From Truepera radiovictrix DSM 17093 (GTDB lineage Bacteria; Deinococcota; Deinococci; Deinococcales; Trueperaceae), in the NCBI RefSeq assembly GCF_000092425.1, contig NC_014221.1, forward strand, positions 2,981,001-3,045,000: DNA of 64,000 nt. The letters run 5' to 3'. The notes under the pieces are model-generated. The model was not told the DNA's origin and searched no databases. It saw nothing but the letters and a program-made list of their open reading frames with translations. How positions within the stretch are numbered: position 1 is the stretch's first letter; each line of letters starts with the position of its first letter. Shown piece after piece: positions 1 through 8,627 of this stretch. Position numbers and translations under genes: made by a program.

Positions 1-1
1 C

Positions 2-973
2 CCCGCAGCCGGCACCCTCCTGCGTCCTGGGCGCACCGTCAACCTCCGATACGCACCGCCCGGGCACCCGTCCCCCCAGATGGTCCCCGAGCTGCGCGGT
101 CAGTCGCTCGCCGAAGCCGAACGGACGCTCGCCGCGCACGGGCTCAGCGTCGGCGAGGTCGCGCGCGTTCACGCCGACGCCTCCACGGGGACCGTTCTAG
201 CTCCCGCCCCAGGGGTGGGCGCGCCCGCCCCGCTCAGCGGCAGCGTCGCGCTGCTCGTCAGCGACGGTCCCAAGGGGGAGGTGACCTTTTTGCCCGACCT
301 GACGGGGTTACCGCTCGCCGACGCGCTGACGCTGGCGCAGCTCGCGGGGTTGGCACCGCCCCTCGTCGAACGGGTTCACGGCAGTGGGCGCGCACCGGAT
401 ACGGTGTTGGCGCAGAGCCTCCCGCCACGCGTCCCCTTCCCCCGCGACGGCACCCGGTTGCGCCTGACGGTCGCGGGCGCGTCTGAGAGCAGGGCGCCTA
501 GCGTCGGCGGCACGCCCGACTTTACCGGTCTGCCCCTCGCCGAGGCGCAGCGCAGCGCCCGAGCGCTAGGCGCCCGCGCCGAGGTCGCCGCTCAGGTCAG
601 CACCCTCGAGCTGCCCGAAGGGGTGGTGATGCAAGACCCACCCCCCGGAAGTCCCCTCACCGAGCGCGTCGCGCTTACCCTCAACGTCCACCCCCAACCG
701 CTCCCGCTGCCGACGCCACAGGCCCGCGTTCACCGCGGCGAGGTGCGGCGCGCGCGCTACCGCTGGGTGCTCGAGCCCGGGATCCCGGCGCAGCGCGCGC
801 TCGTCACCGCGCAGACGCTCGCGGGCGAGCGCACCGTCGTGCTCCGTGACCGGCTCGTCTCGGGGGGCGACGAGCTGACGGGGATCTGGCTGACGACCGC
901 CCCCGGCCCCATCACCTTTACGCTGACGCTAAACGGTCTGCCCTACGGGGAGCCCATCACCGTCAACCCGTAG
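2..973 (+). CDS. PASTA-repeat protein (5' end outside window)
   Basis: The reading frame is open from the left edge, so the true start lies upstream; the ATG at 80 is internal to a repeat. The visible part holds the tail of one PASTA domain, then three more (about 80-280, 290-475 and 520-700), each with the pattern of a 'P-x-hhG-hxhxxA' helix followed by strands ending in a 'P-x-x-G-x-x' turn. A C-terminal region of about 80 residues is predicted beta-rich and unrelated to PASTA. PASTA repeats bind peptidoglycan or beta-lactam-like ligands in Ser/Thr kinases and PBPs. No kinase or transpeptidase part is visible here, so the catalytic partner (if any) is upstream. Confident on PASTA, unsure of the whole protein. 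Confidence 0.8.
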   Translation, partial: PAAGTLLRPGRTVNLRYAPPGHPSPQMVPELRGQSLAEAERTLAAHGLSVGEVARVHADASTGTVLAPAPGVGAPAPLSGSVALLVSDGPKGEVTFLPDLTGLPLADALTLAQLAGLAPPLVERVHGSGRAPDTVLAQSLPPRVPFPRDGTRLRLTVAGASESRAPSVGGTPDFTGLPLAEAQRSARALGARAEVAAQVSTLELPEGVVMQDPPPGSPLTERVALTLNVHPQPLPLPTPQARVHRGEVRRARYRWVLEPGIPAQRALVTAQTLAGERTVVLRDRLVSGGDELTGIWLTTAPGPITFTLTLNGLPYGEPITVNP

Positions 974-1153
974 GGTCACGGGCGTTTCACGCAGCCCCCT
1001 CCCGCAGCGCGCCTAGGGTGACCCGAGCGCTCGCAAAAACAGCGTCGCCGCTCGCTGCAGGCGCGGGGGCGTCGTGGTTAGATAAGGCGACACCCAGACC
1101 GCCCGCGGGAGCAGGCAACCGCTAGGGCGCTTACACCCAAAGCGAGGAGCATC

Positions 1154-1498
1154 ATGAGCGAAAAAGGCGTCTTTCAAAAGATCATCGACGGCGAGATCCC
1201 CGCCGAGCGCGTCTACGAAGACGAGGAGTACCTGGCTTTCAAAGACATCGCTCCCAAGGCGCCCGTGCACTTTTTGGTGATCTCCAAAAAGCACAGCCCC
1301 CGCTTGGACGAGATGCTCGACGCCGAGGGACCGGAAGCGGTAGGGGGGCTTATGGCGGCGGCGGTGCGCACCGCGCGTCACAACGGCCTCACCGACTACC
1401 GCTTGGTGATCAACGTCGGCCCTGGGGCGGGACAGGAGGTCTTTCACACGCACGTGCACATCCTGGCGGGGAGGGAGAAGCCGCTGCCCGTCTCGTGA
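1154..1498 (+). CDS. hinT: HIT family nucleotide hydrolase (HinT-like)
   Basis: A 114-residue protein of normal HinT length, with the histidine-triad motif FHTHVHIL near residues 100-107. The catalytic His lies in the H-x-H-x-H core. HinT enzymes are cytoplasmic purine nucleoside phosphoramidases. The start ATG is preceded by a good ribosome site (GAGGAG at 1143-1148). The early part 'IIDGEIPAERVYEDE' is typical of the family. It stands alone between the PASTA gene and hisZ, with a 211-bp gap downstream. Family assignment is firm; the cellular substrate is unknown. Confidence 0.92.
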   Translation: MSEKGVFQKIIDGEIPAERVYEDEEYLAFKDIAPKAPVHFLVISKKHSPRLDEMLDAEGPEAVGGLMAAAVRTARHNGLTDYRLVINVGPGAGQEVFHTHVHILAGREKPLPVS

Positions 1499-1661
1499 CA
1501 GTGCGGTCCTAACGGTGAGGTTGACTAGCGGGTTGCTCAAACGCCGACCATCGATAGGCAGGTAGCATCTTCAGGATGCGTGTGCCGAACCCGTTCTGCA
1601 CTGTTGGTTACGTATCCAACCCAACGCCACTTGCCATAAAGGCGCTAGAGGCCAACATGCT

Positions 1662-1702
1662 TATAATGACCCCTAGCCGCCCCGCGCGCCGCGCGGTAGG
1701 CT
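1662..1702 (+). promoter_or_regulatory. Two -10 boxes upstream of hisZ
   Basis: A perfect TATAAT lies at 1662-1667 and a second box, TAGGCT, at 1697-1702. The second is only 7 nt from the GTG start, which would give a leaderless mRNA. No convincing -35 is seen for either. The rest of the 1499-1709 gap shows nothing else I can name. Confidence 0.5.
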
Positions 1703-1709
1703 AGCCGTT

Positions 1710-2876
1710 GTGAAGCTCTCCCCCCCCGAAGGCACCCGTTACGCCCTAGCCCAGGAGAGCGCCGCGCGGGGGCGCGCCGTGGGGACGCTGCGCGCGCTCT
1801 TTTCGAGCTGGGGCTACGAGCGCGTCGACGTGCCCGTTTTGGAGCGCTTCGACCCCGCCCACCCGGTCGCCGAGCGCTCGTTTAAGCTCACCGGCCCCGA
1901 CGGCGAGCTTTTGGCGCTGCGCGCCGACTTTACCTTCGCCCTCGCCAAACTCGTGCGCTACAACTACCCGCAGGGGCTTCCCGGGCCGCTGCGGCTCCAG
2001 TACGCCGGTGGGCTCTGGCGCACGGTGGTCCCCGACATCGCGCGCACCCGCGAGTTCACCCAAGTGGGGCTCGAGCTCCTCGGCGTCTCCGGGCCCCGCG
2101 CCGACGCCGAACTCATCCACCTCGCGCGCGAGGCGGTGCGCGCGGTCGGCTTGACCCCGCGCGTCGAGATCGGCAACCCCGGCTTCGTCCGGCGCCTTTT
2201 TGAGCTCGCCGAACTCCCCGAAGCGCTCCAGGGCCCCGTCGCCAACGCCATCGACCGCAAGGACCCCACAACCCTCAAAGCCCTTTTGGAACCGCTGCGG
2301 CTCGCGAGCGACCTCGAGCGGGCGCTCCTCGCCGTCCCCGACCTCTACGGCGACGCGCGGGTGCTTGGGGCGGCGCGGCGGCTCGCGCCGTGGCCGGAGA
2401 CGCGGGCGGCGTGCGAGCACCTCGAGGCCGTGTTAGAGGAGTTTGAAAACCGCAGCGAGCTCCTTTTGGACCTCGGGATGGCGCGGCGGCTCGCCTACTA
2501 CACGGGCGTGATGTTTCGCGCCTACACCTTCGACTTCGGCCAGCCGCTCCTCGGCGGGGGCCGCTACGACGGGGCGCTGCTGCCGCTCGCGGCGGGGTTC
2601 GCGGTCGGTCTGGAGCGGCTCCTTTCGGCGCTGCCGGAGGTCTCCGGCGAGGCGCCCCCGTTGGTCTTGAGCCTGGACGACGAGGGGGCGCGGCGGTTGC
2701 GGGCGCGGGGCTTCCGGGTCGAGCGGGCGCTGAGCGCAGAGGTCAGCGAGCTGCGCAGCTACGCCAAGGCGCGCGGTATCGCCTACTTGCTGCTCCCCGA
2801 AGGGCTCGAGCCCCTCACCCCCGAAAGGCCCCTTTACGACGAGCTCCTCGCCCTTTTGGAGGGTGTGCGTGGCTGA
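1710..2876 (+). CDS. hisZ: ATP phosphoribosyltransferase regulatory subunit HisZ
   Basis: A 388-residue HisRS-like protein without tRNA-synthetase function. It opens with '[14 protein letters not shown]', has the class II core motif '[12 protein letters not shown]' near residue 75 and '[12 protein letters not shown]' near 290. HisZ is the allosteric partner required by the short form of HisG for the first step of histidine synthesis (ATP + PRPP to phosphoribosyl-ATP). The next gene is exactly such a short HisG and overlaps this one, which settles HisZ over HisS. The GTG start has no clear ribosome site and sits 7 nt after a TAGGCT box, so it is probably leaderless. Confidence 0.93.
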   Translation: MKLSPPEGTRYALAQESAARGRAVGTLRALFSSWGYERVDVPVLERFDPAHPVAERSFKLTGPDGELLALRADFTFALAKLVRYNYPQGLPGPLRLQYAGGLWRTVVPDIARTREFTQVGLELLGVSGPRADAELIHLAREAVRAVGLTPRVEIGNPGFVRRLFELAELPEALQGPVANAIDRKDPTTLKALLEPLRLASDLERALLAVPDLYGDARVLGAARRLAPWPETRAACEHLEAVLEEFENRSELLLDLGMARRLAYYTGVMFRAYTFDFGQPLLGGGRYDGALLPLAAGFAVGLERLLSALPEVSGEAPPLVLSLDDEGARRLRARGFRVERALSAEVSELRSYAKARGIAYLLLPEGLEPLTPERPLYDELLALLEGVRG

Positions 2877-3495
2877 GATGACCGCTCAGAAGCTCACCCT
2901 CGCGCTCCCCAAAGGGCGCGTGATGCAAGAGAGCGTCGCGCGGTTGCGGGCGGCGGGGCTTGAGCTCGAGCTGCCCGCCGCGGGCCGCGCCCTCCGCTAC
3001 GACGCTGGCGACGCGGTGATCATCGAGATGCGCAACACCGACGTGCCGACCTACGTCGACCTGGGCGTCGCCGACGCGGGGGTGGTCGGCAAGGACGTGC
3101 TTTTAGAGGCCAACCGAGACGTCTACGAACCCGTCGACCTCGGCTTCGCCCGCTGCCGTTTGTCGCTCATCCGCCCGCGCGGGGCGTCGGGGCCGGTGCG
3201 CCGCATCGCCAGCAAGTACCCGCGCGTGGCGCGGCGCTACGTGCAGAGCCGCAGCCTCAGCGCCGAAGTGGTCAAGCTCGCGGGCAACGTCGAGCTGGCC
3301 TGCTTGACCGGGCTGGCGGACGCCGTGGTCGACATCGTCGAAACCGGCAGCACGCTGCGCGCCAACCACTTAGAAGAGCTCGACGTCTTGCTCTACTCGT
3401 CGGCGCGCTTCGTCGTCAACCGCGCGGCGCTAAAACTCAAAGGGGAGCTCCTGCGACCGCTGATCGCGGCGCTGCGGGGCGCAGGCGAACCTTGA
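2869..3495 (+). CDS. hisG: ATP phosphoribosyltransferase HisG, short form
   Basis: About 208 residues, the length of short-form HisG lacking the C-terminal regulatory ACT-like domain. The start '[14 protein letters not shown]' and the PRPP-binding stretch '[18 protein letters not shown]' near residues 145-165 are diagnostic. It catalyses the committed step of histidine biosynthesis with HisZ. I place the start at GTG 2869, five nt after GGAGGG (2858-2863). This overlaps the hisZ stop by 8 nt; ATG 2878 is the alternative. Other his genes are not in the window. A strong terminator follows. Confidence 0.95.
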   Translation: MAEMTAQKLTLALPKGRVMQESVARLRAAGLELELPAAGRALRYDAGDAVIIEMRNTDVPTYVDLGVADAGVVGKDVLLEANRDVYEPVDLGFARCRLSLIRPRGASGPVRRIASKYPRVARRYVQSRSLSAEVVKLAGNVELACLTGLADAVVDIVETGSTLRANHLEELDVLLYSSARFVVNRAALKLKGELLRPLIAALRGAGEP

Positions 3496-3541
3496 GGTAA
3501 CCTGGGGATAGAACGAGACTAGGCTAAAGGGGGGAAAATAG

Positions 3542-3582
3542 AGAGCGCGCCGGGGATGCCCGGCGCGCTCTGCAACGTTTTT
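3542..3582. terminator. Bidirectional rho-independent terminator
   Basis: A perfect 13-bp stem (3542-3554 with 3559-3571) with a GATG loop. Reading rightwards a T5 run follows at 3578-3582; reading leftwards a T4 run follows directly (AAAA at 3535-3538). It lies between the convergent hisG and MTGGD-repeat genes and can serve both. Confidence 0.85.
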
Positions 3583-3631
3583 ACAGCGTTGGTGACAGGT
3601 CGCCTACACGACCCACGCCCGAACCGAGCGC

Positions 3632-3934
3632 TTAGTTGCCGTCGTTCCCCTCTTCCATGTCCATCATGTCCATGCCGAGGTCGCCGCCGGTCATGAGGCC
3701 GCGGTCGAGCAGCACCTGCACGTCGCCGCCCGTCATGATCCCCATGGCGATCGCCTGCTGCACGTCGCCACCGGTCATGGTGCCCGCCTCGACGGCCGCG
3801 ATGACGTCACCACCGGTCATCATGGCCATGTCCATCATGCCGCCCGTCATCGTGCCGGTCTCTTGCTGCGTGGTCGCCGCAGCGCCGAGAGCGAGGAAAA
3901 GACCGATCACCAACAGCAGAGCAACTTTTTTCAT
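3632..3934 (-). CDS. Small secreted protein with MTGGD tandem repeats
   Basis: A 100-residue protein, not recognised as a named family. Residues 1-20 form a signal peptide (MKK, then a long hydrophobic core ending AAA). The rest carries MTGG at residues 29, 39, 53, 67 and 81; the last three intervals are exactly 14 residues, each unit reading MTGGD-V-x-x-x-h-x-x-G-h. The segment 'VQVLLDRGLMTGGDL' resembles one turn of a SHOCT-like helical hairpin, so an array of short capped helices is possible. It is very rich in Met and Asp (MMDMAMM, MDMMDME), which could bind soft metals. The start has a GGGGGAAG ribosome site. Exported to the cell surface or periplasm; function unknown. Confidence 0.8.
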   Translation of the reverse strand: MKKVALLLVIGLFLALGAAATTQQETGTMTGGMMDMAMMTGGDVIAAVEAGTMTGGDVQQAIAMGIMTGGDVQVLLDRGLMTGGDLGMDMMDMEEGNDGN

Positions 3935-4311
3935 GCTTCCCCCTACGTGAGATGAAGTTCGCGCATGTCGAGCGGTTCAACGAACGCGCCCCCTGCGCAC
4001 AAGGGTGAACGCCCGTCCTACAGCCGCCACGATACTAAGGGCGACGCCCGACCATATGTCGGGTCGGCCACAATTCTAGCACGGCTGCGCTCCGGGCGTA
4101 AGGGGTAGCCCTGGCAAAAGCCTGTGAGTTTATGCGCTGCAGTATAGCCAAAACAGGCATGTGTGACTGTGACGCCTGATAACCATGTTGACGGTGATGT
4201 GCATCGCCTAGCCTCTACGGGGGCGCGGCGGCGCGCCCCTCAAGCTCCCCACGAGGGCGTAGAACACCCCCACCAACCGCCCTTTCATAAAGAAGCAGGT
4301 ACAGTGGGGTC
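3935..4311. promoter_or_regulatory. 377-bp divergent intergenic region with palindrome and fadA -10
   Basis: Separates the divergent MTGGD-repeat gene and fadA. It holds an inverted repeat CCCGAC-CATAT-GTCGGG at 4047-4063, a possible operator, and a -10 box TACAGT at 4300-4305 that lies 6 nt before the fadA ATG. No open frame of note is seen. Confidence 0.45.
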
Positions 4312-5628
4312 ATGACCAAGGTTTCTCAACCCTCACGGGAGCGCCGCGTCGTGCTCGTCGACGGCGTGCGCACCCCCTTCATGCGCTCCGGTACGGCCTA
4401 CCTGGGGCTCACCACCTACGACCTGGCGCGGCTTGCGCTAAAGGGCCTGTTGGCCCGCAACGCCCTCGACCCGGAAGCGGTCGGTTACGTCGTCATGGGG
4501 ACGGTGGTGCAAAACGTCGCGACGAGCAACGTGGCGCGCGACGCCGCCCTCGGGGCCGGCTTTTCGCACCGCGTACCCGCCCACACGGTGACGATGGCCT
4601 GCATCTCGGCCAACCAAGCGGTGACGAGCGCCGCCGAGGCGATCCGCTCGGGGGCGGCCGATATCGCCGTTGCGGGGGGCGTCGAGATGCTCTCCGACGT
4701 GCCGCCGCAGTTTCCCTTGGAGGTGCGTAAACGCCTCTTTGAAGCGCAGCGCTACGCTTCGCCGCTGGACTACCGCAAGCTTTTCGCCGGTATGTCGCCC
4801 TCAGATTTGCTGCCGCGGGCGCCCAAGGTCGCGGAGTACTCGACGGGCGAAACCATGGGTGAGAGCGCCGACAAGCTCGCCGCGAGCTTTGGCGTCACGC
4901 GCGAGGAGCAAGACGCCTACGCCCTGCGCTCGCACCAGCTCGCCGCTAAAGCCACCGGCGACGGCATCTTGCGCGACGAGATCCTGCCGACTGCCACCCC
5001 CCCCACGTTCGACCTGCACACCCGCGACAACACCGTGCGCGCCGACTCGAGCCTTGAAAAGCTCGCCGCGCTCAAACCCGTTTTCGTCAAACCCTTCGGT
5101 ACCGTCACCGCGGGCAACTCGTCGCCGCTGACCGACGGCGCCTCGGCGGTGCTCCTCATGGAGGAGGAGACGGCGATCGCGCTCGGCTACACCCCCAAAG
5201 CGCGCCTCGGACACTACACCTACGTCGCGCAAGACCCCGGCGAGGAGCTCCTCTTGGGTCCCGCCTACGCCACCCCCAAGGTGCTCGAGCAAGCGGGGGT
5301 GACGCTCCGCGAGGTCGACGTCATCGAAATCCACGAGGCCTTTGCCGGGCAGGTGCTGGCGGTGCTGCGCGCGCTGGAGTCCGACACCTTCGGCCGCGAG
5401 CGCTTGGGCCGCAGCGGCCGCGTCGGCGACGTCGACCTGGACAGGCTCAACCGCTGGGGTGGGTCGCTCTCGCTCGGCCACCCGTTCGGCGCCACCGGGA
5501 CGCGGCTGCTGACGACCGCCGCCCACCGCCTCGAGGCCGAAGACGGCACCCTGGCGCTCGTCACGGCGTGCGCCGCCGGGGGGCTCGGCCACGCGATGCT
5601 GGTAGAACGTTTTGAAGGGAGAGCGTGA
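4312..5628 (+). CDS. fadI: Acetyl-CoA C-acyltransferase (3-ketoacyl-CoA thiolase)
   Basis: A 438-residue thiolase, long like FadI/trifunctional-beta types. The nucleophile Cys sits in 'VTMACISANQAVTSA' near residue 103. The other active-site blocks are 'IHEAFAGQ' (His), 'GGSLSLGHPFGATG' (His) and 'TACAAGGLGHAMLVE' (Cys). It performs the last thiolytic step of beta-oxidation. It overlaps the next gene, the hydratase/dehydrogenase, by one base (TGATG), so both subunits are likely made together as a trifunctional complex. FadA rather than FadI naming is possible. Leaderless start after TACAGT. Confidence 0.93.
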   Translation: MTKVSQPSRERRVVLVDGVRTPFMRSGTAYLGLTTYDLARLALKGLLARNALDPEAVGYVVMGTVVQNVATSNVARDAALGAGFSHRVPAHTVTMACISANQAVTSAAEAIRSGAADIAVAGGVEMLSDVPPQFPLEVRKRLFEAQRYASPLDYRKLFAGMSPSDLLPRAPKVAEYSTGETMGESADKLAASFGVTREEQDAYALRSHQLAAKATGDGILRDEILPTATPPTFDLHTRDNTVRADSSLEKLAALKPVFVKPFGTVTAGNSSPLTDGASAVLLMEEETAIALGYTPKARLGHYTYVAQDPGEELLLGPAYATPKVLEQAGVTLREVDVIEIHEAFAGQVLAVLRALESDTFGRERLGRSGRVGDVDLDRLNRWGGSLSLGHPFGATGTRLLTTAAHRLEAEDGTLALVTACAAGGLGHAMLVERFEGRA

Positions 5629-7784
5629 TGGAGCTGCGCTTTTTTAGACTCGACCGCGACGATGACGTCGCCGTGATCGTCTTTGACCAACCCGACAGCC
5701 GCGTCAACACCCTCTCGCAGGAGGCGATGCGCGAGTTTGCCACCGTCCTAGACGAACTCGAGCGCGACGAGGCGCTGCGCGGCGCCGTGCTGTGCAGCGG
5801 CAAACGCGACTCGTTCGTCGTCGGGGCGGACATCAAAGCCTTTCGCACCTTCGAGAGCCCCGAGCAGGTCACGGCGCTCATCCACGAGGGCCACGCGCTC
5901 TTTAACCGACTCGACGCCCTTAACAAACCCGTCGTCGCGGCGGTGCACGGCGCGGCGGTCGGGGGCGGGCTTGAACTCATCTTGGCCTGCCACTACCGCG
6001 TCGCCTCGCAGCACCCCAAGACCAAGTTCGCGCTCCCCGAAGTGACCCTGGGGCTCCTGCCGGGGCTCGGCGGTACGCAGCGCCTACCGCGGCTCGTCGG
6101 GGTGGAGCAGGCGCTCGACATGGCGCTCACGGGCCGCTCGGTGTACGCCAAACCGGCGCTCAAAATGGGGCTCGTAGACGCCCTCAGTCACCCGCAGGGG
6201 CTCGTCGCGGCCGCCAAGGCGGCGGTTCGCGGCCTCGTTGCGGGCGAAGTCACCGCGCGCAAGGCGGGGGGTGGCGCCCAGGGGGGGCTTAAGGGGCTGC
6301 GCAGTGCGCTGCTCGAGCGCACCCCCTTAAACCGCCTCATCTACCGCCAGGCGCTCGAAGGGGTGCAGAAAAAGACGCGTGGCAACCTCCCCGCCCCCGT
6401 CAAGATCATCGAAACGATCCGCATCGGGCAGGAGCAGGGGATGCAAGCGGGGCTCGAGGCCGAGGCGCGCAACTTCGCCGAGCTCGTCTTCTCCCCCGAG
6501 TCCAAGGCGCTCGTGCACCTCTTTTTCGCCAAAAACGCCGCCGAGAAAAACCCCTACGCCGAGGCCGCGAGGGCGGTGCGCACGGTCGGCATCCTGGGCG
6601 CGGGGCTCATGGGTTCGGGGATCGCGCAGGTGAGCGCCGAGGCGGGACACCAGGTGATCCTCAAAGACCGCAACCTCTCGGTCGCCGTCAAAGGCAAGGG
6701 GAGCGTCTGGAAGGAGCTCGACAAACGCGTCGGCAAGGGCCGCAGCGCCTTTGAACGCGACGTGATCGACGCGCGCATCACCGCCGTCGAGGACTACGCC
6801 GCCTTTAAGCGCGCCGACCTGGTCATCGAAGCCGTGCTCGAGGACGTCGAGCTCAAACGCAGCGTCCTCAAAGAGGTCGAGGCGGTCGCCCAGGAGGAGC
6901 TCATCTTCGCCACCAACACCTCGTCGATCCCCATCCGCGAGATCGCCGCGGCCTCTAGGCGCCCCGAGCAGGTCATCGGGATGCACTACTTCTCGCCGGT
7001 GCCGAAGCTGCCGCTACTTGAAATCATCAAGACGGACGCCACCCCCGACTGGGTGCTCGGGACGGCGCTGCAGGTGGGCCTCGAGCAGGGCAAGACGCCC
7101 ATCGTGGTCGGCGACGCCCCCGGCTTCTACACCACCCGCATCCTGGCGCTCTACATGAACGAGGCGCTCGTGCTGCTCGACGAGGGGGCGCGCGTCCAGG
7201 ACATCGACCGCGCGATCAAAGACTTCGGCTTCCCGGTCGGGCCGATCACCCTGCTCGACGAGGTCGGGATCGACGTCGGGGCGAAGATCAACGGGGTTCT
7301 GAAAGCGCCCTTCGCCGAACGCGGGATCGCGCTCGCCGAGGGGGGCGAGGCGCTCATGAACGCGGGCTTTTTGGGGCGCAAAAACCGCAAGGGCTTTTAC
7401 GACTACAGCAGCGGCAAAAAGGGGGAAAAGGCGGTCAACGAGGAGGTCTACCGCTTCTTTAGCGCCCCGCGCAAGGAGGTCGCAAGGGAACGCATCCAGG
7501 AGCGCCTGCCGCTAATCATGATGAACGAGGCGTTTCGCTGCCTCGAGGAGGGCGTTCTCAGCTCGCCGCGCGACGGCGACCTCGGCGCCGTGTTCGGCCT
7601 CGGCTTCCCGCCCTTTCTGGGGGGGCCGTTCTGGTACGCCGACCGTTTGGGGCCGCGCACCGTTTTAGAGCGGCTTGAAAAGCTCGAGCGCGACCACGGC
7701 CCGCGCTTTAAACCCGCCGAGCTGCTGCGCGAGCACGCGGCGGCCGACCGGCCGTTCTACGCCGACGCGGCGTCGGAGGGGTAG
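5628..7784 (+). CDS. fadJ: Fused enoyl-CoA hydratase / 3-hydroxyacyl-CoA dehydrogenase
   Basis: 718 residues in the FadB/FadJ arrangement. The N-terminal crotonase domain (about 1-200) has 'VVGADIKAF' and 'GAAVGGGLELILACHYRVA' (oxyanion hole). A linker is followed by the NAD-binding dehydrogenase domain from about 325 ('VGILGAGLMGSGIAQ') and the C-terminal 3HCDH domains with 'GMHYFSPVPKLPLLEI'. It carries out steps two and three of beta-oxidation. Start chosen at ATG 5628, which overlaps the thiolase stop and follows GAAGGGAGAG. GTG 5625 is one codon upstream. The pairing with a long thiolase favours a FadJI-like complex. Confidence 0.94.
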   Translation: MELRFFRLDRDDDVAVIVFDQPDSRVNTLSQEAMREFATVLDELERDEALRGAVLCSGKRDSFVVGADIKAFRTFESPEQVTALIHEGHALFNRLDALNKPVVAAVHGAAVGGGLELILACHYRVASQHPKTKFALPEVTLGLLPGLGGTQRLPRLVGVEQALDMALTGRSVYAKPALKMGLVDALSHPQGLVAAAKAAVRGLVAGEVTARKAGGGAQGGLKGLRSALLERTPLNRLIYRQALEGVQKKTRGNLPAPVKIIETIRIGQEQGMQAGLEAEARNFAELVFSPESKALVHLFFAKNAAEKNPYAEAARAVRTVGILGAGLMGSGIAQVSAEAGHQVILKDRNLSVAVKGKGSVWKELDKRVGKGRSAFERDVIDARITAVEDYAAFKRADLVIEAVLEDVELKRSVLKEVEAVAQEELIFATNTSSIPIREIAAASRRPEQVIGMHYFSPVPKLPLLEIIKTDATPDWVLGTALQVGLEQGKTPIVVGDAPGFYTTRILALYMNEALVLLDEGARVQDIDRAIKDFGFPVGPITLLDEVGIDVGAKINGVLKAPFAERGIALAEGGEALMNAGFLGRKNRKGFYDYSSGKKGEKAVNEEVYRFFSAPRKEVARERIQERLPLIMMNEAFRCLEEGVLSSPRDGDLGAVFGLGFPPFLGGPFWYADRLGPRTVLERLEKLERDHGPRFKPAELLREHAAADRPFYADAASEG

Positions 7785-7874
7785 TCGCGAGGGGCCAGTG
7801 GCGCGTGGTACGTGGCTTGTAGGAGCCCACAGGCCACACGCCACAAGCCTCCCACCTGTCAACGCGGCGCGGGA
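7785..7874. repeat. Heptad repeat patch between convergent genes
   Basis: Three phased heptads GTGGCGC, GTGGTAC and GTGGCTT at 7798-7818, then a spacer and complementary-strand heptads up to 7849. GGCTTGT (7814-7820) pairs with ACAAGCC (7843-7849). Lies between the stops of fadJ and the RNA methyltransferase and might end transcription from both sides, though there is no T run. Confidence 0.5.
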
Positions 7875-8627
7875 TCACCCCTCAGAGGTTTCCCGCGCCG
7901 CTTCGTAGAGCGCGACACCCACCGCCACGGCCAGGTTCAGGGACTCGACGAGCGGGCTCTGCGGGATCTGCACGCTCTCGAATGCGCGGTACGCCTCCGG
8001 CAACCCCGCCCCTTCGGGGCCGAAGACGAGCGTGTAGGGTGCCTCGAAGCGCACCTCGCCGAGCCTTTTTGCACCGCCCAGCATAAAGGGGTAGAGCCGG
8101 TGCGCGTGGGCCGCGCGGTACACCTCTAGGGAGGCGAAGTACGCGAAATTCACTGCAAAAGTAGCCCCCATGGAGGCGCGCACCACGTGCGGGTTGAAGA
8201 GGTCCACGGCGGGCGCGATCAGCGCGAGGTCGCGCACCCCGAAGCCGAGCATCGTGCGTACGATCGTCCCCACGTTGCCGTTGTCGCTGGGGTTCACCAG
8301 CAGCAGGTGGTTGCGCTCGCGCGCGAGCGGCGCCGCGTACTTGGCGAACACCCCGAAGAGGTAGACGTTGCCCTTGTGCGACAGCCGCTCGACGGCGCGG
8401 TCGTTGACCTCAAAGGGGAGACCGCGCGCCTCGCAGCGCGCGCGGACCGCTGCCACGCCGCGGCGCCCGAGCCCCTTGGTGTGGGCGACGACGCGCAGGG
8501 CGTGCTCGGGGCGGTGCGTGAGCAGCTCGAGCGTCGGAAACTCCCCGAAGCTGTACGCGTAGGGCAGCGCCGTCTTGTATCCCTGCAGCTGCAGCGGCCC
8601 CGCTCTGGGCGGCGCGGGTGCGCGCAC
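7875..8627 (-). CDS. TrmH/SpoU-family RNA 2'-O-methyltransferase
   Basis: About 250 residues. The three SPOUT motifs are all present: motif 1 'NPSDNGNVGTIVRT' (near residue 120), motif 2 'VFGPEGAGLP' and motif 3 'QSPLVESLNLAVAVGVALYE' at the end. The deep-trefoil knot formed by these binds S-adenosylmethionine to methylate tRNA or rRNA ribose. The preceding 100 residues probably recognise RNA but are not typical of TrmH proper, so the target nucleotide is open. Start taken at GTG 8627: its G overlaps the TAG stop of the upstream gene and GAAGGG lies 8 nt before. A longer frame upstream is only overlap. Confidence 0.88.
   Translation of the reverse strand: MRAPAPPRAGPLQLQGYKTALPYAYSFGEFPTLELLTHRPEHALRVVAHTKGLGRRGVAAVRARCEARGLPFEVNDRAVERLSHKGNVYLFGVFAKYAAPLARERNHLLLVNPSDNGNVGTIVRTMLGFGVRDLALIAPAVDLFNPHVVRASMGATFAVNFAYFASLEVYRAAHAHRLYPFMLGGAKRLGEVRFEAPYTLVFGPEGAGLPEAYRAFESVQIPQSPLVESLNLAVAVGVALYEAARETSEG

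Noticed and set aside
1013-1540. Minus-strand open frame of 175 codons across the HIT gene
   Set aside because: Antisense shadow of a firmly identified gene; no ribosome site or family similarity.
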